Assembly (NCBI RefSeq): GCF_002019705.1
Contig: NZ_KV917377.1
Span: 2,292,565-2,356,564 of the forward strand
DNA length: 64,000 bases
Direction of reading: 5' to 3'
Source of the DNA: Shouchella patagoniensis
GTDB lineage: Bacteria; Bacillota; Bacilli; Bacillales; Bacillaceae_D
Shown in pieces: positions 1 through 8,746 of this stretch; the stretch's first letter is position 1; every line of letters starts with the position of its first letter. The position numbers and the translations under genes are program-made. Below the pieces are notes generated by a model, which saw only the letters and a program-made list of their open reading frames with translations, did no database searches and was not told where the DNA came from.

Positions 1-531
1 AAAGAATGCTTCTCTCAATTCTTTTTCCGAGTTTATTATACGAATTCCTATGCTTGCACTCCCGTTGCCTGGCTTTAATATAATTGGAAAACTTATTACA
101 TGGCTATTTAGTGCTTCTAAAGTGTTTTCGACCGAATTATATGTTGGCACAACGGGGATACTTTTACGTATAAATTCTTCATACATATTGAATTTATTAA
201 AACTTAATTTCACTTCTTTTAATGGAGATACAATTACCTCAACACCTATTTCTTTAAATAGACTCTTATTTTCTGAAAGAATCTCTAGCTCTGGATCAAT
301 TAAAGATATAACCGCCGAAATCTCATTACTTCGACATATCTCTAGTAATTCATCAATATATTTCTCATCTACAATTGGTAAAATGACTAAAGAAGTATCC
401 GCAAAATTTAAAGCTGGCGCTGTCTTGTCACAATCTGCAGCAAAAACTCTCCCACCAATTTTATTTAATTCTTTTCTGAAATATTCAATTACCTTAACTC
501 TTCTGCCAGCACTTGTAATTAGTACATTCAT
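1..531 (-). CDS. ATP-grasp ligase, carbamoyl-phosphate-synthase-like (partial, runs off left edge)
   Basis: The gene reads out of the window, so 177 codons are visible and the C-terminal catalytic part is missing. The N-terminus MNVLITSAGRR opens a Rossmann-like pre-ATP-grasp fold typical of carbamoyl-phosphate-synthase-like ligases in capsule and exopolysaccharide loci. Residues 148-163 (FPIILKPGNGSASIGI) look like the ATP-grasp strand and glycine loop. The ATG at 531 has a GGAG motif a little far upstream. It follows the PLP-enzyme gene by 20 bases and appears to be in the same operon. Such enzymes join a carboxylate to an amine, so attachment of an amino acid to the polymer is a reasonable but unproven role. 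The substrate cannot be read from this fragment. Confidence 0.75.
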   Translation of the reverse strand, partial: MNVLITSAGRRVKVIEYFRKELNKIGGRVFAADCDKTAPALNFADTSLVILPIVDEKYIDELLEICRSNEISAVISLIDPELEILSENKSLFKEIGVEVIVSPLKEVKLSFNKFNMYEEFIRKSIPVVPTYNSVENTLEALNSHVISFPIILKPGNGSASIGIRIINSEKELREAFF

Positions 532-551
532 TACTATTCTTATGCTCCTTC

Positions 552-1508
552 TTAAAAAGAACTCTTGTTAAAAAACAAGGGAATTCCTCCGGTATGAATA
601 AAAATAACGTTTTTATTTTTAATACTATTCCTATCCAGATAATCTAGCATTCCATAAAAAGCTTTCCCTGTGTAGATTGGATCAAGTATTATTGAGGTTA
701 ATTTAGCCACCTTTTTAATGGTGGTCTCAATTTCTGTATAGACATCTCCGTAACCAGACCCAATGTATTTATCCTCAAATACTATCTTATTGGTTTTTAT
801 ATCCGTCTTATTGATATTATTATATTCGTTTATACTTTCTTTTATGGGTTGGATGCCTTGCTTATAAGCTCTTGCTATACTAATACCAACTATTTTTTCT
901 GCATTATTACACAATCCGCTCCCTACAATTAAACCAGCTTGAGTTGCTCCCGTACCTGAAGCTAAGAATATATAGTCAATATCACGCGGAACTAAATTGT
1001 GTTGTTTTTGTGATTCAATTTCTCGATACGCTTCTACATACCCCAATGTGCCTAAGTATCCATGTCCTCCACCGGGAATGAAGTATGGAGCATCCCCTAA
1101 TGTTTTTAAAGAAGACAAAGTTTCAGTTATAGTTGTTTTCACTTGATTCAAAGGCGTAGCAATTAAATTAACTCCCATAAGAGAGGTAATCTTATAATTA
1201 CCTTCATATGTTGGCTTTTCGTCAGTCTCTGGAACAATCATTGTAAAATCCATCCCCATCTTTGAGGCTGCTGCTGCAGTCATACGACAATGGTTCGATT
1301 GTAAAGCACCATAAGTAACAATATGGTTACTTTTTTGGACCACGGCATCATAAAAAAAATATTCTAACTTTCTTGACTTGTTTCCCCCAAGAGCAAAACC
1401 AGTTAAATCATCTCTTTTAACATATAAATTATTACCGTTCCATAATTTATGCCTACCTTCATTACTAATTGGAGTAGGCAGAGAACTGAAGCTTATTTTC
1501 TCGGCCAT
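552..1508 (-). CDS. PLP-dependent enzyme of the D-cysteine desulfhydrase / ACC deaminase family
   Basis: This is a 318-residue fold-type II PLP enzyme. KRDDLTGFALGGNKSRKLEY (residues 31-50) carries the PLP lysine, Lys44, and QSNH near residue 70 binds the substrate carboxylate in this family. HTGGIPLFF near the C-terminus is also family-typical. Known members release ammonia and a keto acid from D-cysteine or 1-aminocyclopropane-1-carboxylate, while others act as racemases. The ATG is preceded by GAGGTGG at good spacing. Its place between a GNAT gene and an ATP-grasp gene in a polysaccharide operon suggests it makes or converts an amino acid used to decorate the polymer. That role is inferred. 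Confidence 0.8.
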   Translation of the reverse strand: MAEKISFSSLPTPISNEGRHKLWNGNNLYVKRDDLTGFALGGNKSRKLEYFFYDAVVQKSNHIVTYGALQSNHCRMTAAAASKMGMDFTMIVPETDEKPTYEGNYKITSLMGVNLIATPLNQVKTTITETLSSLKTLGDAPYFIPGGGHGYLGTLGYVEAYREIESQKQHNLVPRDIDYIFLASGTGATQAGLIVGSGLCNNAEKIVGISIARAYKQGIQPIKESINEYNNINKTDIKTNKIVFEDKYIGSGYGDVYTEIETTIKKVAKLTSIILDPIYTGKAFYGMLDYLDRNSIKNKNVIFIHTGGIPLFFNKSSF

Positions 1509-1517
1509 GGAACCACC

Positions 1518-2048
1518 TCAATCTTCTTTGATATAGTTCTTCTTTAAAAGAGACATTATTATTCTATCTCTATGTTCGCCATGTGATAAGACATCATCTT
1601 CTAGATGTCCTTCTTTCACAAAGTTCAATCGTTTAGCCAATTTTATCATTGAATAATTCTTTTCCCAAGTATACAAATATACTTTATTTAAATTTAGTTC
1701 GGAAAAACAATAATGAATTAGTAATTTACTTGCTTCTATCCCCAAACCCCTTCCCCAATATCCTGGGTCTCCAAGTCCAATATAATACTCCGCTTTAGCG
1801 TTCTTGATATCTATATTGTTTATTCCTATATAACCAATAGGCTTATCATTTTGTAAATCGCAAATAATAAAATCTCTTCTTGAAGAGTCGTTAGCAACCG
1901 AATTCAACCACTTACGTGTGCCTATTTCAGATATAGGGTAACTAAAATTTAATGTTTTCCTAACTTCATTATTATTGACCCATTTAACTTTATATTTTAC
2001 GTCTTCATCCTCCATTAAACGAAGATAAATATTCACCCCGACTAACAC
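1518..2048 (-). CDS. GNAT family N-acetyltransferase (RimJ/RimL-like)
   Basis: This 176-residue protein has the GNAT layout: LRLMEDEDV at the N-terminus, an acceptor-side strand around residue 85 (AEYYIGL), and an acetyl-CoA pyrophosphate loop GYWGRGLGIEA at about residues 96-106. A late motif NYSMIKLAKRLNF follows near residue 132. It starts at GTG 2048 after GAGGGTGATC. A second in-frame GTG lies four codons later, so the start is not fully certain. In this operon it may acetylate an amino sugar such as the 4-amino sugar made from the UDP-sugar dehydratase product. No transaminase is seen in the visible operon, so the amine source is unknown. Confidence 0.75.
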   Translation of the reverse strand: MLVGVNIYLRLMEDEDVKYKVKWVNNNEVRKTLNFSYPISEIGTRKWLNSVANDSSRRDFIICDLQNDKPIGYIGINNIDIKNAKAEYYIGLGDPGYWGRGLGIEASKLLIHYCFSELNLNKVYLYTWEKNYSMIKLAKRLNFVKEGHLEDDVLSHGEHRDRIIMSLLKKNYIKED

Positions 2049-2052
2049 TAGA

Positions 2053-2625
2053 TCACCCTCTATATATATTCTCTTTAAACACCACTGATTGAATAGTTTT
2101 TAGTACAATTCTTATATCTTCTTTGAATGATAAGTTATCCACATACTTCACGTCATACTCGATTCTTTCATCCCAACTTAGATTGTTTCTACCTGTAATT
2201 TGAGCTAGTCCAGTAATTCCTGGTTTAACCAGGAATCTTTTCTTTTGTTTAGTCGTATAATCTTCATAATTATATGGGTGATAGGGCACGGGAGGTCTAG
2301 GACCTATAAAACTCATTTCACCTTTTAATATATTTAATAATTGGGGAAGTTCATCAAGACTCGTTTTTCTTAGAAATTTTCCGATTTTAGTTATTCTTGG
2401 ATCGTTTTCATTGGTAAATATACCTGTGCCAGCTTTTTCTGTCCCTTGCTGCATTGTTCGAAACTTAAATATTTTAAACGTTTCACCTTTATAACCTAGA
2501 CGATTTTGTCTGAAAAATATCGGGCCTTTAGATTCGCATTTAATTAAAATAGCTATTAATAGCAGAAATGGTGATAGCACAATAACTAACACTGTAGAGC
2601 CAAAGTAATCAATGGTTTTCTTCAA
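2053..2625 (-). CDS. Initiating sugar-1-phosphate transferase (monotopic phosphoglycosyl transferase)
   Basis: This is a membrane enzyme of the bacterial sugar transferase family (PglC/WcaJ catalytic core). It moves a sugar phosphate from UDP-sugar to undecaprenyl phosphate and so starts each repeat unit. One hydrophobic re-entrant helix (about residues 8-30) is followed by FFRQNRLGYKG, FKFRTM, SLDELPQL with the catalytic Asp-Glu pair, and FIGPRPP. The TTG at 2625 is preferred because AAAGGTG lies six bases upstream. A longer reading from 2649 would overlap the previous gene by 41 bases and has no better ribosome site. Length 190 is normal for the short class. It overlaps the upstream glycosyltransferase by 17 bases. 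Confidence 0.85.
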   Translation of the reverse strand: MKKTIDYFGSTVLVIVLSPFLLLIAILIKCESKGPIFFRQNRLGYKGETFKIFKFRTMQQGTEKAGTGIFTNENDPRITKIGKFLRKTSLDELPQLLNILKGEMSFIGPRPPVPYHPYNYEDYTTKQKKRFLVKPGITGLAQITGRNNLSWDERIEYDVKYVDNLSFKEDIRIVLKTIQSVVFKENIYRG

Positions 2626-3877
2626 GATTAACACCTTTTTTCCCATCATAATTTACTTCTTGAATTAATATATTTTCTAATTGATTAGCAAGTTTCTTTC
2701 TATCAAAATATTTTTCGGCTACTACTCTCGATCTCTCACCCATCTCTTTTAAAACTTCTTTCTCTTTTGTCAATTCATTTAATAAATCAGCAAGTTCATT
2801 AGGACGTTTTGGATCAACATAAAAACCTATACTATGCTCCTCAACTAAATCTTTTGTCCAACCAGGTGAATTAACAATTGTTGGTTTGCCAGCTGCTAAT
2901 GAATCAAAAAATTTATTAGGAGAATTAGTTGCTAAAATAGGTATATCTTTAAAAGACGTAATAGTAATATCTACTTTAGACAGAAAAGAAGGCATAAACT
3001 TTTTAGGAATATTACCAGTAAATATAATGTTTGATATATCCTTATGCTTACATAAACCCTCCAAAATAGGTCGGTTACTTCCATCTCCTGTTAATAAGAT
3101 TACAACATCCTTAGTTCCATTATTTTTTAAAATTTCTGCGGCATCGACTATGTAGTTTAAACCATTAGCTTCTCCCATCGTTCCTGGATGGACTGCTATC
3201 AATTGATCTGTTGACAACAATTCTCCTATTTCCTTTGGAAGTTCCATATCAGTTTCATCAAACATCTCTAAATCACAGCTATTTGATATCATTGTTACTT
3301 TATTTTGATCTTTACCCGCTTTTATAACCCCCTCACACATTCCTGGAGAAAGAGCAATTACATGGCTAGCGTGTTTATAAATTTTTTTTTCAAACCACCT
3401 TAATAACTTAATGACTTTTTTATTCTTTATAAAGCCCATTTGAATAGGAGCTTCAGGCCATAAATCTCTCACCTCAAATACATATGGTACTCTTTTGATC
3501 TTACTAATAATGAAAGCTGGCACGCCAATCGTCAAAGGAGTTGAAGTCGCATAAACTATATCATGCCTTTTTAAAATTAAACCTTGATAAGTAGATAAAA
3601 ACATAAAAAGTAAAAATGAACAGATCCTTCTTATTTTCCCCATGTAATTTGAGTAGTTATTCTTAATAGCAATTACCTTCATGCCTTCAATATTATATTC
3701 CTTAGTTAAAATTGTTTTTTTTACAATTGGCTCTTTAGAAAGCTTTAAATGGACATCGCTTGTTAGCATAGTAACCTCATGACCTTTTTCAGTTAGTAAT
3801 CTACCAAATTCTAAAGAGCGAGTACTCGAAAAACCTTCTTTCGTCTTAAAATATTGATGAATATATAGGATCCTCAC
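2609..3877 (-). CDS. Glycosyltransferase family 4 (WbuB-like)
   Basis: A 422-residue GT-B glycosyltransferase. The N-terminal domain begins MRILYIHQYFKT and holds RSLEFGRLLTEKGHEVTML. A hydrophobic membrane-association stretch lies near residues 90-105. The C-terminal nucleotide-sugar domain has HPGTMGEANGL, GDGSNRP and NSPNKFFDSLAAGKP, the usual donor-binding segment. WbuB-type enzymes add an amino sugar to the lipid-linked first sugar, which suits its position just before the phosphoglycosyl transferase gene. It starts at GTG 3877 behind AAAGGTGTG. Donor and linkage cannot be told from the sequence. Confidence 0.85.
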   Translation of the reverse strand: MRILYIHQYFKTKEGFSSTRSLEFGRLLTEKGHEVTMLTSDVHLKLSKEPIVKKTILTKEYNIEGMKVIAIKNNYSNYMGKIRRICSFLLFMFLSTYQGLILKRHDIVYATSTPLTIGVPAFIISKIKRVPYVFEVRDLWPEAPIQMGFIKNKKVIKLLRWFEKKIYKHASHVIALSPGMCEGVIKAGKDQNKVTMISNSCDLEMFDETDMELPKEIGELLSTDQLIAVHPGTMGEANGLNYIVDAAEILKNNGTKDVVILLTGDGSNRPILEGLCKHKDISNIIFTGNIPKKFMPSFLSKVDITITSFKDIPILATNSPNKFFDSLAAGKPTIVNSPGWTKDLVEEHSIGFYVDPKRPNELADLLNELTKEKEVLKEMGERSRVVAEKYFDRKKLANQLENILIQEVNYDGKKGVNLEENH

Positions 3878-3901
3878 TTATCAACACACCTTTTATAAAT
3901 A

Positions 3902-4978
3902 TTACTTAGTTAAAATAGGAATTAATATCTTTTTAATAACTTCTTCCTCTGTATACATGTAAGCTGTTTTATGTGCTCCTTCACTCAAATTTCGATAATA
4001 ATCAAAATTGATAATTGACTTTAATTTTAAATGCAACTCAGTAGGAGAATTTACATTAATCAGCATGCCGTTCACTCCATCTGAAACCAGCTCGGGAATG
4101 TCTTTCCACTTAGTGGATATTACAGGAACACCCGCAAAAAATGCTTCTAAAATAACTCCAGGATAACCTTCACCAGCGTAAGTTGTAGGTAGCAATAGAA
4201 TATCGTATTGGCTTATTGTTTCAACAACAGAGTCCCCTGGAATTTCTCCTTTATAATGAGCATTGTTGAGCTTTTGCACTCTAGATAAAAATTCTTCCTT
4301 ATCTTTATTAAATATCGTCCCATAAAAATCGCAAGATATAGTAGAATCCTTTTCCAAAACCTCCAAAATATCCATTACACCCTTAGGCTGCTTAACTTGA
4401 CCAACAAATATTGAATTAACTCCTTTATCTCTACTATCTATAATTTTTTTCTGGGGAGTCCGAGATAAAAAATTGGGTAGTTGAACTACTTTTTCTGCAT
4501 TTAGACCAACTTCATCTATAAAAAATCGCCTAAGATTTTCAGTTTGTGGCAATATAAAATCTACTTTATTAAAAATAATATTTATAGCTTTTTTATAAAA
4601 ACCAGGAATTCGATTTTTATAATGATCTGTAAACGAAGTTCCAAATAATTTCAAAACAATTTGTTTCTTATAAAGTTTAAACAGTAAAATGATTAAAAAA
4701 CCCATTGTATATGCAAACCGACTGTTTGCCCACAGCAGAACTCCATCCACTTTTTTTCTATACACCCAAATCCCTCTTAAAAACTTTATTCCATTAAACA
4801 AGTCACTCAATTGTAGTTTCCTACTTATTTTACTCTCTTTATCTTTTCTTGAGGTATCAAATATAATTAACTCCACTTCGTCTTTTATTGACTCACTATT
4901 AATTAATCGTGAAAATGATATAGTGTCACCGCCTATAGGCGGCGGAAGCGGACCGATTGCTAAATATTTTTTTTTCAA
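3902..4978 (-). CDS. Glycosyltransferase group 1 (GT4)
   Basis: A 358-residue GT-B enzyme. The N-terminus has the nucleotide-fold entry AIGPLPPPIGGDT, and the C-terminal domain contains FVGQVKQPKGVMDILEVL and LLPTTYAGEGYPGVILEAF, the family E-x7-E region. It starts at TTG 4978. That TTG shares bases with the TGA of the polymerase gene, so the two are probably translationally coupled. It is low in GC like its neighbours. It should add one sugar of the repeat unit on the cytoplasmic membrane face; donor and acceptor are unknown. Confidence 0.8.
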   Translation of the reverse strand: MKKKYLAIGPLPPPIGGDTISFSRLINSESIKDEVELIIFDTSRKDKESKISRKLQLSDLFNGIKFLRGIWVYRKKVDGVLLWANSRFAYTMGFLIILLFKLYKKQIVLKLFGTSFTDHYKNRIPGFYKKAINIIFNKVDFILPQTENLRRFFIDEVGLNAEKVVQLPNFLSRTPQKKIIDSRDKGVNSIFVGQVKQPKGVMDILEVLEKDSTISCDFYGTIFNKDKEEFLSRVQKLNNAHYKGEIPGDSVVETISQYDILLLPTTYAGEGYPGVILEAFFAGVPVISTKWKDIPELVSDGVNGMLINVNSPTELHLKLKSIINFDYYRNLSEGAHKTAYMYTEEEVIKKILIPILTK

Positions 4979-6264
4979 GTAACTTCAATTCCTTTCTCAT
5001 AAAAGACCTTACAAAAAGCTATCCCCAAAAAATAAAACCAAAAAAGAGTAAAAAATCCTGTGTAGGGAATTTTAGTCTCAAACATTTGATGTAACAATAA
5101 CGAAATCATTATGGAAATAGACGTAGCATACATTACCGAGATTTTAAAGTTCTTAGCTCCTTTTGTGCTTAAATGGTTAATAACGCCTCTTGAAATCCCA
5201 TATAACCAAATCATTATAAATAATATATAGCCTATTATCCCTGCTTCTAACAATAAACTAAGATGCATATTGTGAGTTGAAATATCCAAACCTAGCTTCT
5301 CCAGCATAATATCAGATGTCGCAAAACCTATCCCAATCATGAAATTCTCCTTAATATTAGAAATTGCTATCTCCCATGCAACTTCTCTGCCTGCAAAACC
5401 TGAAGACCTATCAAAAGCACTTATATCATTAAACACAGTTAAAAATAAAACAAGTCCCAATAAACCAGTCAAAAAACCTAAAATAATCCGATTTGATAAT
5501 TGATGTAACCCTTTACTCGTAAGAAGGAAAAAAAAACCTATACCGACCACTGAGCTCAATAAACTAGCTCTAGAGATTGTCATTAGCAAAGCAGAAATTT
5601 GTATCAATAAAATTAATACAAAAAAATATTTATCTATTTCATCCAATTTTTTTAAAGCAAGAGTTGACATTATAGAAAAGAAAAGCAATAGGCCAAAATT
5701 ATTTGGATTATCTAGGAGTGATGCAATTCTTAGAAATTCATTTGCATGGACAACTACTTGAGAGACTTCAATTGGGCCGATACTTAAGGTCTCATAATAT
5801 ACTCCTTTATAGCTATTCAAATCTCCGAAAAACGTCAACAAAATTCCAACTATGGAAAATATAATACCAGACCACATAAACCATTTTGATACTCGAATGA
5901 AAGTGAAAAGCGGATTAACATCACTTATAACTATTAATAAGACCATCACTCCCGGTCCAAAAGATAGTAGTAACCTTGAGACAGAACTAGCAGTCTCTGC
6001 AGAAGTAATAGAAGTAATTAAAAACCAACAAATTAAACACATAAAAAGAAAGATTAAATTTAAATTCCCTTTTTCTCTACTCATCCTTATGAATGGTATA
6101 ATAAATATTGATAATACTATCTGTATCATTAAAGTTACTTCGTACGAAAACAACCTAACTTCGGGAGTTACACTAATACTTAAATATAAACTTAAAAACA
6201 ACATGCAGATTATATAATAAGACCTAACTTTACTTGTTTTAAATTCCAATAGGTAATTTTTCAT
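4975..6264 (-). CDS. O-antigen/exopolysaccharide polymerase-like membrane protein (Wzy)
   Basis: A very hydrophobic 429-residue protein with roughly 11-12 membrane segments and a large outward loop around residues 140-185, the plan of Wzy and O-antigen ligase proteins. The segment near residue 300 (SGFAGREVAWEIAISNI) followed by GIGFATSD and HNMHLSLLLEAG matches the conserved ligase/polymerase region (R-x3-W, then H-N). ATG 6264 is preferred over the GTG two codons upstream because GAGG then lies at normal spacing. With a flippase in the same operon it most likely polymerises repeat units outside the membrane. Confidence 0.8.
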   Translation of the reverse strand: MKNYLLEFKTSKVRSYYIICMLFLSLYLSISVTPEVRLFSYEVTLMIQIVLSIFIIPFIRMSREKGNLNLIFLFMCLICWFLITSITSAETASSVSRLLLSFGPGVMVLLIVISDVNPLFTFIRVSKWFMWSGIIFSIVGILLTFFGDLNSYKGVYYETLSIGPIEVSQVVVHANEFLRIASLLDNPNNFGLLLFFSIMSTLALKKLDEIDKYFFVLILLIQISALLMTISRASLLSSVVGIGFFFLLTSKGLHQLSNRIILGFLTGLLGLVLFLTVFNDISAFDRSSGFAGREVAWEIAISNIKENFMIGIGFATSDIMLEKLGLDISTHNMHLSLLLEAGIIGYILFIMIWLYGISRGVINHLSTKGAKNFKISVMYATSISIMISLLLHQMFETKIPYTGFFTLFWFYFLGIAFCKVFYEKGIEVT

Positions 6265-6300
6265 AGTCACCTCATGAGTACTTAAGCTGCAAATTGAAAC

Positions 6301-7452
6301 TTAATACAATTCTTTCAAAATACCTCTATAGTAATTACTTAGTTTAAATTTTCTCATTGCCTCTTTTTTTGCTTCTTCTCCCATCCTCTTAATATTTAAT
6401 GGATCTTTGAACGCTTCAATCACAATTTCAGCTAATTGTTTTGGGTCTAGAGCTCTAGGCTTGCATAATTCTTCTGACTCAACATTAACTGAGTACTCAC
6501 CAATATTTTTATCGTATGGTGTTAGAGAAGGTTTTAATAATATACCTGTTTTCCCATGAATTACAACTTCAGGAATACCATCAATGTCAGTACCGATAGT
6601 AGGTGTACATTGATAAGCAGCTTCTATTATTACGTTTCCTAACGCCTCTCGAATTGAAGGTAAAACAAGAAAATTTGCTTTTGCCATATAATCATAAACA
6701 TTTGCAACATTACCATAGAAAAACACATGATTATATAAATTCATATCGCTGACAAGTCCCTTTAAACCAAGTTCTAAATTTCCGTCACCTAAAACCCATA
6801 GTTGAAAAGAAGTATCCTCATTAGTTAAATACTTCATCATATGAATCAAAGTTTGTGGAGATTTAACTTTATCTAACCTACCAGCAAAAACTAAAGTCTT
6901 TTCATGCTTCTCAACATTTAAAGCTTCTATATAATCTATTCCATTTAATACTACACGTAATTTATCCTGATTACACTTAAACCTTTTATATAGTAAAATA
7001 GATGCTGCTCTAGAATTACAAATGATAGAATCAGCATTCCTGATCCACATTTTAGTTAGTATTTCTTTCTTACCACTTACCCCCCAAGAACTACCGTGTT
7101 CATGGCATATAATTTTTAACTTTTTATTAAAAAAACCTACTAACCCGCAGATAGCATTTCCTAAGAAGTTTTGTCCATACAATATTTTTATGTTTTCATT
7201 CTTAATTATTTTCATAACATCAAATATATCAGATATTTTAAATTTATCGCTTTTACTTTTGAATGTTTTAATACCTAGCTCTTCTAACTCTTTCTTAAAG
7301 TACTCTGATAATCCGACTGTATAAATTAATTGATACTTCAATAATTCAGGGTTATTTTTTTTCATTTCCTTAATAAAGTTTATAAACATAACTTCAAGAC
7401 CTGCTCTTCTTTTTAAAGAAATTATATGAAGTGTTTCCTTCACATCCAACAA
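6301..7452 (-). CDS. Glycosyltransferase group 1 (GT4)
   Basis: A 383-residue GT-B glycosyltransferase. The N-terminal part has LKRRAGLEVMFINFIKEM and ICHEHGSSWG. The C-terminal part has LVFAGRLDKVKSPQTLIHMM, WVLGDGNLE, and LPSIREALGNVIIEAAYQ, the donor-site glutamate region of family GT4. It begins at TTG 7452 with AGGGGG seven bases upstream. It lies between the flippase and polymerase genes, with 11- and 36-base gaps. It probably adds a sugar to the repeat unit; specificity is unknown. Confidence 0.82.
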   Translation of the reverse strand: MLDVKETLHIISLKRRAGLEVMFINFIKEMKKNNPELLKYQLIYTVGLSEYFKKELEELGIKTFKSKSDKFKISDIFDVMKIIKNENIKILYGQNFLGNAICGLVGFFNKKLKIICHEHGSSWGVSGKKEILTKMWIRNADSIICNSRAASILLYKRFKCNQDKLRVVLNGIDYIEALNVEKHEKTLVFAGRLDKVKSPQTLIHMMKYLTNEDTSFQLWVLGDGNLELGLKGLVSDMNLYNHVFFYGNVANVYDYMAKANFLVLPSIREALGNVIIEAAYQCTPTIGTDIDGIPEVVIHGKTGILLKPSLTPYDKNIGEYSVNVESEELCKPRALDPKQLAEIVIEAFKDPLNIKRMGEEAKKEAMRKFKLSNYYRGILKELY

Positions 7453-7463
7453 TTATTATCCCC

Positions 7464-8717
7464 CTATTTTCCTCTTTGTGTTTTTGATAATTTGATCTTC
7501 AGTATGACAATTAACATAGTTAATTGAACTATAGCTCCAGCTATTAAAGCATAAGACGCGCCTAATAATCCTAGTTTAGGGATTAACAAAATGGAAGTTA
7601 GGAAACTAACAACCACCATTGTGAAACCAATATATGGTTGTATTTTAAAGCTTTTTGTTGCAGTCAGACCATATCCATAAAAGGCTGCAATATTATTTAT
7701 ACATGCAGCGATCATAATGAGATTGAGTTCTTTAGTGTAAACAGCATACTCTACCCCATAAAAGATCTTTAAAAATAATTCTCCTAATAACACAACAAAT
7801 ATAACCGATATGATTCCGATAAATAATCCGAGATAGTTCAATTTTTTTAACAACAATTTAAACATACTAAGATTATTACTTGCATAGTACTTAGCCAATC
7901 TCGGTGCAGCTGATTGCCCTAACGCACTTATGACAGTATTTCCAGCTACGTACAAGTAAACTAAAGCAGAAAAATAGCCTAGTGCTTCCAGATTCATGTA
8001 GTTTTCGATTATATAACGAGGAATAGTAGAGTTAAGTGATAGTAACATACTCATGATACCCAAAGGTAATGACACCTTAAAGATTGTAATCATTTTCTTC
8101 TTATCTAAATTAAATTTTATATTCATCTTAGAGAATTTATTGACATTTCTTAAGTCAAAAAAGATTAAAATTAATAACCAAGAAATTGCCAACGTAATAA
8201 CGCTGTATACTAAACTACCAGTAATCCAAAGTGTAATTGAAAAGCTAAATATTGAACTAATAGCTTTTAAATTTTTTGACACAGCGACATAGTCCATACG
8301 CTCATTTTTCTGAAATAAACCAAAAGAAACATCGCTAATTGATTCTATAAACTTACTACCACCTATTAATATAATTACTATTACTGTCATGTAATCATAA
8401 TCAAAAAGTAGAGCAACAATTATTATAATAACTACTGAGATACAAGAACTAATTATCCTGAAAGTAAAAAAATCGGAGAACTGATATTTATTATTTACAT
8501 CTGTTATTTGCATATTTCTCAACTGTAAATTTGTTAATAACAAAATAGGAGAAGTTATAGCCAAAGCCAAAGAGTACATGCCTAATTTTTCTGGAGAGCC
8601 TAATTGTGCGATTATAATAATCACGCCCCATTGGCAGGCAGCATATATAATATTACTAATAAAGGTTACTGAAAAATTTCTTCTCAAAGATAAAGGAGTT
8701 TTTTCCCTCACAAACAT
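7464..8717 (-). CDS. Polysaccharide repeat-unit flippase (Wzx, MOP superfamily)
   Basis: A 417-residue protein with about 12 predicted membrane helices, an N-terminal LRRNFSVTFISNIIYAACQWG typical of Wzx/oligosaccharide flippases, and charged loops LDKKKM and KLNYLGL between helix bundles. It would move the undecaprenyl-linked repeat unit to the outer face for the polymerase. It begins at ATG 8717 after AGGTGA. The gene sits at the boundary between very AT-rich DNA downstream and more balanced DNA upstream, as expected where an interchangeable serotype-type cassette meets conserved genes. Confidence 0.85.
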   Translation of the reverse strand: MFVREKTPLSLRRNFSVTFISNIIYAACQWGVIIIIAQLGSPEKLGMYSLALAITSPILLLTNLQLRNMQITDVNNKYQFSDFFTFRIISSCISVVIIIIVALLFDYDYMTVIVIILIGGSKFIESISDVSFGLFQKNERMDYVAVSKNLKAISSIFSFSITLWITGSLVYSVITLAISWLLILIFFDLRNVNKFSKMNIKFNLDKKKMITIFKVSLPLGIMSMLLSLNSTIPRYIIENYMNLEALGYFSALVYLYVAGNTVISALGQSAAPRLAKYYASNNLSMFKLLLKKLNYLGLFIGIISVIFVVLLGELFLKIFYGVEYAVYTKELNLIMIAACINNIAAFYGYGLTATKSFKIQPYIGFTMVVVSFLTSILLIPKLGLLGASYALIAGAIVQLTMLIVILKIKLSKTQRGK

Positions 8718-8746
8718 TCACCTATCCAATATTAATCATTACAAAT

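Noticed and set aside
50-571. Plus-strand frame of 173 codons at the left edge
   Set aside because: The opposite strand encodes a recognisable ATP-grasp N-terminus with normal residues; the plus frame has no meaningful composition.
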